DNA from: Blasia pusilla
Taxonomy: Eukaryota; Marchantiophyta; Marchantiopsida; Blasiales
Assembly: GCA_050084515.1 (NCBI GenBank)
Contig: CM114272.1
Location: forward strand, 4,898,001 to 4,962,000
Direction of reading: 5' to 3'
Length of the DNA stretch: 64,000 nt
A program made the position numbers and the translations under genes. This document shows, piece by piece, positions 56,380 through 64,000 of the stretch. The first letter of the stretch is position 1. Every line of letters starts with the position of its first letter. The notes under the pieces were generated by a model. That model searched no databases, was not told the DNA's origin, and saw nothing but the letters and a program-made list of their open reading frames with translations.

Positions 56380-57000
56380 GCAGATAAAAAATCTCTACGC
56401 CTTTCGACGGATTTGTCTCCTCCCACACTTATAAAATATAATAGACTACTGTTTGAGTATTTGGATGTCTTTGCATACTCTATGGATGAAATGAGAGGCA
56501 TTCCCGCACAATATGGTGAACACCGAATTGATCTTAAAGAAGGCGCGGTCCCGGTGCGAATGCGACAATATCGACTAAACCCAAAGTACTCATTGTTAGT
56601 CAAGGACGAGATCGATCAGCGTCTCGAGGCAGGAATAATCAATCCGGTGTTAAGCAGCGAGTGGGTGTCGCCCATTGTAATTGTGCCTAAAAAACAAACG
56701 GGCAAAATCCGAGTGTGCCAGGACTATCGGAAATTAAATGCGGCCACCTTAAAAGACCACCATCCTCTACCTTTCACTGACAGTATTTTGGATAAAGTGG
56801 CCGGGCACGAGCGTTATACCTTCTTGGACGGATATTCGGGGTACAACCAGGTATCCATACGAGAAAAGGATCGTCCCCTCACAACGTTCACGACGGACTG
56901 GGGAACTTTCGCATATCGTGTAATGCTGTTTGGGTTGTGCAATGCCCCAGCTACTTTCCAACGGATGATGATCTCCATCTTCCAGGAGTATCTTCGTTGA
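56380..57000 (+). pseudogene. G2 reverse transcriptase, first part
   Basis: KDEIDQRLEAGIINPVLSSE, CQDYRKLN, FLDGYSGYNQ and FGLCNAPATFQRMM are present. After EYLR a short deletion shifts the frame, and the catalytic box reads FLDNF (57005-57020) instead of FLDDF, a G-to-A change of a catalytic Asp. Confidence 0.88.
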
Positions 57001-57085
57001 AATCTTTTTAGACAATTTTTGTATCTTTAGCACGGAGGCCGAACATCCTAAAAAGTTAGAGCTAACACTCGCACGCTGTCGCGAA

Positions 57086-59161
57086 GTGCATTTGTCCCTT
57101 CATTCGGACAAATCATATATCGCTATGAAACAAGGAATTCTGCTGGGACACCGAGTGTCGGCGCAAGGAATTGAGGTCGACAAGGCCAAGGTGGATATTA
57201 TCGTCGCCTTGGAACCACCCACTAATCTCTGGGAATTGAGAGGATTCTTGGGACATGTTGGCTATTATCGACGGTTCATTAAAGATTACGCGGTAAAAGC
57301 GGGCGCTCTTACTACATTACTTAAGAAGACCACCGAATGGGAGTGGACACCAGCATGCCAAGTGGCATTCGACACCTTCAAAGACGCATTGCAAAAGGCT
57401 CCGGTACTTCGGTCCCCTGATTGGACCAAACCCTTCCACGTGTATGTGGACACGTCCTCATTTGCCATTGGAGTAGTGCTCAGCCAATTGGATGAGCACA
57501 AAAATGATTTTCCAATTTACTACGCCGGCCGACAATTATCGGCGACAGAGCAGAAATATACAACCACCGAACGAGAGGCGTTAGGCATGGTCTTCTCGTG
57601 TAAAAAGTTCCGACACTATTTATTAGGGTACGAATTTGTCTTTCACGTGGATCATCTTGCACTCAGACCCTTAATGGTGAAAGCTGACATGTCAGGACGC
57701 ATTGCACGGTGGATCTTGTTGCTACAAGAATTCACATTCGATGTTGTGACCCGTGTCGGCAAGGTGCATACCAATTCCGATTTTCTTTCCCGGTTGAGGA
57801 TGACAAACGCGGACCTCACCCAATCTGTCGATGATACCTTTCTGGATGAAGATTTGTTCCAGATAATAGAGGAACGGTTGAGCCAGTCGTTTTATGAGGA
57901 TATTGTGCGGTTTCTAATGACTCTGCGACTTCCTACCCCGATGACAGCGGAAGAACGCGCAGTTTTTTTACATTGGATAGGCCCTTATGAGATCTGTCAA
58001 GGGGTCTTATTCAAATTAGGTTCTGATGAAGAGCATCGAAGATGCTTGGAAGCGGAAGAAGTTCCCCAAGTCATCAAAGCCCTGCATATGGCTCATTCTG
58101 GTGGACACTATGCGGTAAAAAATACTGTGAAGAAAATTTTGGCCGCACGATATTGGTGGCCGACTATGTACAAAGACGAAGGTAATTTTATTCGGAGTTG
58201 TGATGCCTGTCAAAGGGCAGGTCGACCCACGGCGACGACGCGGTGGCCTTTGGTCCCCATCATGCCCCTAGCTCCTTTTGAAAAATGGGGCATTGACTTC
58301 GTAGGCCCTATCTCCCCGGCCACTTGCCAAACCCGGCGGAAGTATATTCTTATCGCCACGGACTATTGCACTAAGATGGTTGAAGCAGTAGCCACGCGGA
58401 AAGATGACAGCGAAACAGTGGCTAAGTTTTTATATGAGATGATTATCACGCGTTATGGCTGTCCGTTGGAACTAGTAAGTGACCGAGGTACGCACTTCCT
58501 GAACCAGACTATTGAGTCTCTCACTTCCCACTTTCTCATTAAGCATCGGAAAACCACTCCCTACAACCCTAAAGCCAACGGGTTGACGGAAAAATCGAAC
58601 GGCCTCATTTGCCGAATATTGAATCGATTAACGGTAACCTATTCCTATGATTGGGACACAAAAATTGCCCCGGCATTATGGGCGTACCAAACAGCTGAGA
58701 AGGTGACGACAAAATACATCCCGTTCTTCCTGACTTATGGCGTACATCCCTTAACACCTATTCAATGGGCGTTGCCCACTTATCGGGTATTGGAGGGCAC
58801 AAGAAAGGAAGTTGCGGACGAAGTTATCGAACACAGGAATGAGACCCTAGTGGAGTTGGAAGAAGCATGCATGCTCGCGTTATGCCGGACAGCCCAAGTG
58901 CAAAAAGAACGTAAGAAACGTTACGATCGACATCTCCGGCCACAATCTATCAATGTTGGCGACTTAGTGCTATTGTATGATAACCGGCGACTAAAGTTCC
59001 CCGGAAAATTAAAATTAAATTGGATGGGATCCTACCGGGTATTGGCCATCTATGATAATGGATCCCTCCAATTAGAAACCTTACAGGGAGAATCCCTGCC
59101 CACGCGAGTCAATGGAATGCATGTGCGCCGGTATTACGAGCCCAAACCTGAGGATAACTGA
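57086..59161 (+). CDS. G2 reverse transcriptase end, RNase H and integrase
   Basis: A 691-codon open frame. Residues 1-60 finish the reverse transcriptase (GHRVSAQGIEVDKAKVD). RNase H follows at about 105-230 (HVYVDTSSFAIG, TEREALGMVF, FHVDHLALRPL). Integrase lies at about 335-690: GGHYAVKNTV, CDACQRAGR, GIDFVGPIS, SDRGTHF, NPKANGLTEKSN and the C-terminal LNWMGSYRVL, where GPY reads GSY. Ends PKPEDN, 3 bases before the small repeat frame. It lacks its own start because the reverse transcriptase is shifted upstream. This is the best-preserved pol part of the window. Confidence 0.9.
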   Translation: MHLSLHSDKSYIAMKQGILLGHRVSAQGIEVDKAKVDIIVALEPPTNLWELRGFLGHVGYYRRFIKDYAVKAGALTTLLKKTTEWEWTPACQVAFDTFKDALQKAPVLRSPDWTKPFHVYVDTSSFAIGVVLSQLDEHKNDFPIYYAGRQLSATEQKYTTTEREALGMVFSCKKFRHYLLGYEFVFHVDHLALRPLMVKADMSGRIARWILLLQEFTFDVVTRVGKVHTNSDFLSRLRMTNADLTQSVDDTFLDEDLFQIIEERLSQSFYEDIVRFLMTLRLPTPMTAEERAVFLHWIGPYEICQGVLFKLGSDEEHRRCLEAEEVPQVIKALHMAHSGGHYAVKNTVKKILAARYWWPTMYKDEGNFIRSCDACQRAGRPTATTRWPLVPIMPLAPFEKWGIDFVGPISPATCQTRRKYILIATDYCTKMVEAVATRKDDSETVAKFLYEMIITRYGCPLELVSDRGTHFLNQTIESLTSHFLIKHRKTTPYNPKANGLTEKSNGLICRILNRLTVTYSYDWDTKIAPALWAYQTAEKVTTKYIPFFLTYGVHPLTPIQWALPTYRVLEGTRKEVADEVIEHRNETLVELEEACMLALCRTAQVQKERKKRYDRHLRPQSINVGDLVLLYDNRRLKFPGKLKLNWMGSYRVLAIYDNGSLQLETLQGESLPTRVNGMHVRRYYEPKPEDN

Positions 59162-59164
59162 AAC

Positions 59165-59350
59165 ATGAGGAAGGGGGTAGGCGAACGCCCCGTGCTTCGC
59201 AAAGTCGCGAAGCACAGAAGTTCAAGACATACCGAGCTTCGCGAAGTCACGAAGCACAGAAGTTCGAGATATACCGTGCTTCGCGAAGTAGCGAAGCACC
59301 GAGGTTCCAGACAGCCCCTGCTTCGCGAAGCAATGAAGCGCAGGAAGTGA
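59165..59350 (+). CDS. Small frame of 12-residue repeats, G2
   Basis: MRKGVGERP, then LREVTKHRSSRYTV-type units and a basic end (AMKRRK). It corresponds to 50416-50667 of G1 but has fewer and longer-spaced units. It starts three bases after the pol stop codon. Confidence 0.4.
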   Translation: MRKGVGERPVLRKVAKHRSSRHTELREVTKHRSSRYTVLREVAKHRGSRQPLLREAMKRRK

Positions 59351-59475
59351 GGAAAGGGGAAGCGTGGCGAAGCCGCGAAGCGCCCACTTTCTTGTTACAG
59401 CCCCGGCGCCACGACCAAGAACGGACAGGGGGGAGGACTATAAGAGCAGTTTGGCGTAACCAAGTGGGTATTTTC

Positions 59476-61400
59476 ATGGACGGGATCACCACAAAGTTGC
59501 GTAGCAGGCCAAAGCGGGGTGTCCATCGAGATCAACCTAGCAACATGCCTCGCGAAGACTCCACACCCATTCTGCGAAGCGCGGCGATGCCGACGGTCAA
59601 GCTGTCACCGGAGCTGATCGAGGCGGTGGAGGAGCGATCATTGGCAACTTTCTTTCAAGCCAACTGGACTTTAACATCCGGAGAACTCCTCGGAGAGCTT
59701 CGCTCTGCGTCTACAGTCGCCAAGTTTTGAAAGAAGGGTCTTCGGTATCGAGCTTAGCCCCAACACTGGACGGCAGACGACTGGAGAGCAACTTATCTGC
59801 TCCCCGCTGCGCCAGAGTACGAGTATGACACGGAGTTGCTAGTCAAACATGAAGATCTTTTAGCACTCGGGCCGTGTGTCACGCGTCGGCGCTGGGGCGG
59901 AACGGCTACAAGGCTTTGTCACTCTCTCCGCCCGTCTTTGGTCAGTTTTGCAAACATCTGATGACCCTGTTTTATCCCGCTCGTTCTTACTATCTGACGA
60001 ACAAGATCTTGAAGATGTGCTACATCATCTGGAATCAGCACCTTGACCCCGAAGCCCCAGGAGTCGACTTTGCGGCTTTTGTGGACGGGCACGTACGAGG
60101 AATGGTGGACGTGCTTCATCCAAGCACGAAGTCCTTCCTATCTCCTTTCTTGATCCATCTTTATTTTCACAAGCAGGAATTAACCGCAGAGGAGGCGTTA
60201 GATTGGTCGCAAGTGACCCTCGTCCGACTACCACGGAAAGGCGCAACTAGTACCAGGGATAGCCGCGAAGTCACCCCGCCTTCCGAAGCACCTCAGCCAC
60301 ATCCGCACACTTCGGCTTTGAAGAAAGACGAAGATATCACCGAAATGCCTCGGCCAAAGCGAGGCCGGGTCAATTTTGAAACACCCCCGGACCCAGAACC
60401 TGTCATGCAGGAGGATTCCGACGAGACCCCGCGGGCAACAGATCATCAACCTACACTTCGTCTCATGTCGCAGGCAATGCCAGGCGACATGATATGGTTC
60501 TTGCAATTGGCAGTTCCCGTCATGAACCAACTCCAGCGGGTTCTTCACCTCGAGGATACGGCGACCGTGGACGATTATTTAGAAGGCCTGCACGACCTCA
60601 ACTGCAGAGCCCAAGCTTCGTCCGACCATGAAGTACAGCGTCGAGTAGCAAAAACGAATCTGCAATTACGGAATCAGGAACTCGAAGACACGAAGACCAT
60701 GCTTCGCAAAGCTCAAAGCGACTTGGTCCAGTATCAGTACGAAGCACGGAACGCACGCCAATGGGAAATTTTGGCGATTAACCTCGAATGTGGAGCGAAT
60801 CAATTAGTTTCGCAGATCAAGGAAGCTTTGCACCTCATTGACAAGCATCAACATCAAACACGGCGGATTCACACCAAATTCAAGAAGCTATCGATCCAAC
60901 ATGTTGAGTCTTCGAAGTTGCTCCAAGAACATCAAGAAGCGAACAAAGACTTACTGGCGTAGTGGGCGGAGGCTACCGGGAGGATCGCAGTCTTGGAGGC
61001 AGAGCAGAAGCTACTCAGCGAAGCCCAAATGGACCCGGACGATGTCAAAGAGCTGGTCGACGAAGCAAGCAAGAACTTTGAAGAGCAGATGAACAAGGAA
61101 ATCGACTACATCAACAAACATTGGAAGCGCCAATTCGACAATCATACTAAGTCTCTTCCAGAAGTAATACCTACTCTTTCACTTACTCTTGAAGAATTAC
61201 CAGCATTCACTCCATCTGATGTCTTAGTCCAGAATGAAGTCCTCGGGAGTCACTTAGTTGTTAACAAGTCGCGAGAAAGAATGCGGAATCATACCCCTAA
61301 CATTATCAACAAACCTTCTACGATTCACGGCCGTTTGGTGCCCACCCCTGAATTTGATAGTTTAGACGACACTTTTATGGAGATAGGAGATACATCATGA
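59476..61400 (+). pseudogene. Extra 3' frame of G2, coiled-coil-rich
   Basis: Start MDGITTKLRSRPKRG at 59476. Comparison with G1 gives one continuous frame of about 640 codons, with stops at 59728-59730 (TGA for CGA) and 60960-60962 (TAG for CAG) and a small insertion near 59876. Parts: basic N-terminus, LSPELIEAVEERSLATFF helix, SPPVFGQFCKHLMTLFYPAR segment, PRPKRGRVNFE linker, then Gln/Glu/Leu-rich coiled coil from about 60600 to 61150, ending EIGDTS at 61400. Position between integrase and 3' LTR is where some plant gypsy lineages carry an additional gene. Confidence 0.62.
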
Positions 61401-61424
61401 AGTGTTTGCCGGGGCGGCTCACAT

Positions 61425-61439
61425 TTGAGGGAGGGGGTA
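61425..61439 (+). other. Polypurine tract of G2
   Basis: TTGAGGGAGGGGGTA directly before the 3' LTR; 14 bases further left is the end of the extra frame and its spacer. Confidence 0.85.
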
Positions 61440-62655
61440 CGTGATACCCACAATTTTGTAATCTTGAAGAATATATCTTTTTATTCAACAAAGAATCTTG
61501 TATATTATGATTTTGATTATGATTATCTATTATTATGAAGAAGAATAAGTGAATCACGAAGCTCCTAAGACAAGGCAGAGAGATGAAGATCAAGGATTTG
61601 CCTTAGAGGAGAATCAAAAGTTGTAACGAAGTATAAAAGATCAAAGCAAAGCTCAGTAAAGCTCAGCGAAGCTGAGCGAAGCTTAGCGAAGCTTAACAAA
61701 GTCTAACGAAGCTCTACGAAGCTCTGTATACGAAGTACTTCGGTCTTGAACGAAGAGCGAAGAGCGAAGCACGAAGCACGAAGACGAAGAAGAATGAAGA
61801 ACTTTGTCCTCCGGAAATTTAGCGCGGCGAAGCTCAGCATGATTGAGATTCGAAACGACACATCATTAGAACAATTAGTCTAGGAAAGGGCGCGACCCTT
61901 TGTATCAAATTGGTAGTTAGAACAGTTTTGTACCGCGGATTCATAGGGATCGTAGGAAAAGCTAAGAGAACCATAGATCTAGGTAGTTACAGATATTGAA
62001 GAGACACCAACTTCATCAAGAACGCTTTGAATCATAGAAACGCCCCTACTCTCGAGAATATTTAAGAAACAGGACAAAAGCTATTAGCATCACTCGCTCA
62101 TGAAGTCCTTATGCCGTAGGAATGGTCCGAGCAAGAGAGTTGTACCCTCTCGAGCTTGTAGATACTTTGAAGTCTTCCAATTCTTGATGGAGTAGTAAAG
62201 CATTCATTCATTCATTCTGATGTGCGATGCTTATGTCTGAATATTCTGTTTGGGTCTGCCGAGTGAAGAGTGAATCAGGCGAACCTTTCTCATCAATGGA
62301 ATAATCAACATAAAGTTGTATGAAATCTGTTCGACAGAGAGTAACCTGCCCCGACGGATTGAGTTCCAAAAGTAGGAGAAGCCAGCTTTATTCTTGAGGT
62401 CTCTGTGAGGTTCCGAGATGTTGAGAGAACAAATTGCCTGAGCGTACTTCAAACTCCACTCGAGAGAATTGAAGAAGGAAACATAGGTACTAAAAAGGAT
62501 CGGAAGATATTAATGGAATACCACATTTGAATTACATAATCAATTACACTTTTACAACATAATCATCACTTCATACTCTCTTTTCATCCAAAAGTGATCC
62601 TCTTGGGGATCGAACTCTACAATTGACTGTAAATAAGAAACACTTAGACATTACA
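61440..62655 (+). repeat. 3' LTR of G2
   Basis: 1216 bp; starts CGTGATACCC (first T changed to C) and ends TTAGACATTACA. It holds a tract of GCGAAGCT-type units at 61640-61800 and an AGATCTAGGTAG stretch shared with all LTRs here. Confidence 0.9.
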
Positions 62656-64000
62656 GAAAGCATCCGACCTTTCCCTCTCCGGTTGAACCTCTCCACCCAT
62701 AACACTTCCCTGATAGCAGTCCACCCAGGTTGTGCATTGTCCGCTATGAACCCATAAATTTCTGGAGGTGGCCTTTTGTTTTCCTTCACCACCTCCAATA
62801 AGAGTAATCAGCACATCTTCAAACTGCCAATGTCTTTTGCTTTTACTTCACAGACAAATATAGTTTTAGGTCCCTTCTCCACATGGTCATAAACGGGAGC
62901 ACCCATTGTCAACCATCCGTTCAGCACTCTATAGCAAATATCAAAGCTTATCCAACTCCCGTAAAGATCTTCCCCTTCCCTCATTCGATCTATAAGATCG
63001 AGGCCACTCGACGGACTTGTGGTTGACATTTTCAAGACATAGGCCATGGATCCCTCGCCTCCCTGGCCCATGAACTGCCATCTCTGAATGAATGGAAATC
63101 TGGAGTTGACCTTGATTCTGGCAATGGCATCCATTTCGGCCGTCTTTCCATCCAGAACCTGTATTTGACGCAGCAAATTCCGGAAGCATTCAGCATCAGC
63201 GAGAAATGCGAGATTTTCCCAAAGTTGTTTCTCCTCAGCAGCCGTGATCTTGCCCTATCCAGGGATTCGAAGAAATTGTTCACAAATTTGTGATGCTATT
63301 GTGAGCTTGATCACTCTGGGCTTTGAACCCGGAAAGTTTCTGCAGACCTCGGCCACTTTCTTCGCGATATCCTCCTTGATGTGTCTCTGAATTGCATTGG
63401 TCACAGGATGAGTGTAAGAGCCAGCATGAACTGCCAACCTTGTGTACTCTGACGTGGAGCCCAAGTTATGGACAATGAAAAATATGTATGCAGGACACGC
63501 TCCAATGCAGAAGGGGGATGCTTGACAATGAGGACATCGATGGCCTCCCGGCGGTATGGTGGCACCGACCTCATATGGAGTTTCTGCATTCTTGGGGCGG
63601 AATTGCGACGTATTGACTCGCCCGTTGCGCTCTAGATACGGGCATGCTGGACTTCTACACTCCAAGGCTCCCACGCATTGGCGGCGGGAGACAGATCCAC
63701 TGAGGTTGACAACATCCGGAATATCTTCAGGAAGTACAACATTGTTACGAGCGTGTGAAGTTGGAGTCAAAGCCGGATCTGGTGAGCTAGAAGTTGCAAA
63801 CGTAGAGCTTGGTGCACTAGGAAATTCTCGACCGTCTACTTGGGAAACAGAGGAATTCACTAGCAAGCCGTAAACTCTATATTGACCATTTGCTAGAGGT
63901 AGGATATTCCATACTTTACGGTCTGTAATCACTAGCTGGACTGTCTCACCTATAATTTCCTCTGTACCGTCCACCCTAACATCCTTGGATAAAAAGATGG
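62656..64000 (-). pseudogene. MULE-like transposase, copy C (both ends missing)
   Basis: Minus strand from the window end: DVRVDGTEEIIGE, Ser/Pro linker, a deletion joining SGSV to the zinc cluster (RRQCVGALECRSPACPY, CPHCQ, AGSYTHP), helical linker to FLRIPG, then TAG at 63255-63257 for Gln. Core: VYDHVEKGPKTIFVC, TGA at 62808-62810 for Trp, then YGFIADNA. The gene is cut at 62656 inside the DAFHW segment by the G2 LTR. It is inverted relative to copies A and B. Confidence 0.68.

Larger units (their letters stand above)
56380..62655 (+). mobile_element. Ty3/gypsy element G2, plus orientation, 5' part missing
   Basis: Begins at 56380 in the middle of the protease-to-reverse transcriptase linker (ADKKSLRLSTDLS), immediately beside the G1 5' LTR, and continues to a complete 3' LTR. 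It is the same family as G1 and G0. The right border is in MULE-like copy C, so G2 had inserted into that gene. Confidence 0.88.

Noticed and set aside
56380-62655. Integrated virus
   Set aside because: The gag-knuckle-protease-RT-RNase H-integrase order with LTRs, tRNA-Asp primer site and polypurine tract is that of a plant gypsy retrotransposon; no membrane-spanning env was seen.

Overview
The window looks like nuclear DNA of a land plant, most likely a non-seed plant (bryophyte, lycophyte or fern). The reasons are Ty1/copia and Ty3/gypsy retroelements of plant type with a tRNA-Asp primer site, two dirigent-like secreted proteins, GT-AG introns, TATA boxes and AATAAA signals. Lineage is inferred from gene style only. 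Almost every coding sequence is broken, so this is a repeat-dominated region. No tRNA, rRNA, prokaryotic operon or CRISPR-cas gene is visible.

The most unusual content is a repeated gene module with three parts. (1) A multi-exon gene family joins a ParB/sulfiredoxin-like N-terminal domain (motif WDGNHR) to a C-terminal beta-class DNA methyltransferase fold. Its motif IV reads DLPS instead of DPPY, and its SAM motif reads DLVGLSG instead of DPFxGSG. Copies lie at 2-4065 (+), 11330-12985 (-), 29492-30350 (-), 32377-39903 (-) and 43988-46991 (-). (2) A divergently transcribed MULE-like transposase family has a GCM1/WRKY-type zinc cluster and a DDE-like core. Copies lie at 20938-24087 (+), 41105-42934 (+) and 62656-64000 (-). 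(3) A downstream small exon ('Z') lies at 4483-4782, 31613-31936 and 43179-43498; its 3' UTR and start show that it is a diverged duplicate of the last methyltransferase exon.

Introns, the shared promoter region and the 3' flanks of this module carry a large family of 27-bp palindromes. These have 11-bp arms, GCAACCCGTCG and CGACGGGTTGC, around a 5-nt centre. Many are spaced about 64-65 bp apart in arrays whose spacers differ between locations. Arm changes are often compensated on the other side. The module could be one large mobile element carrying a ParB-methyltransferase gene and its own palindromic sites; that is an inference.

Layout from left to right: ParB-MTase copy 1 and Z (1-4.8 kb); a dispersed repeat and a 5'-truncated copia element (5.5-8.9 kb); old gypsy LTRs around a decayed ParB-MTase copy (9.9-13.8 kb); two dirigent-like genes (14.7-19.0 kb); a dispersed repeat, the shared promoter region and MULE copy A split by a solo LTR (19.7-24.1 kb); uncertain exons and a second copia fragment (25-28.9 kb); ParB-MTase copy 2 (29.0-30.6 kb); Z, then ParB-MTase copy 3 interrupted by the 5' part of a gypsy element, the shared promoter region and MULE copy B (31-42.9 kb); Z and ParB-MTase copy 4 (43-47.2 kb); two gypsy elements in opposite orientation (47.25-62.66 kb), probably one nested in the other followed by a deletion; and MULE copy C (62.66-64 kb).

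Nonsense mutations in the module and the gypsy genes are mostly C-to-T or G-to-A changes, as expected from decay of methylated repeats. The best-preserved reading frames are dirigent-like gene 1, the last exon of ParB-MTase copy 4, and the 691-codon RNase H/integrase frame of the plus-strand gypsy element.
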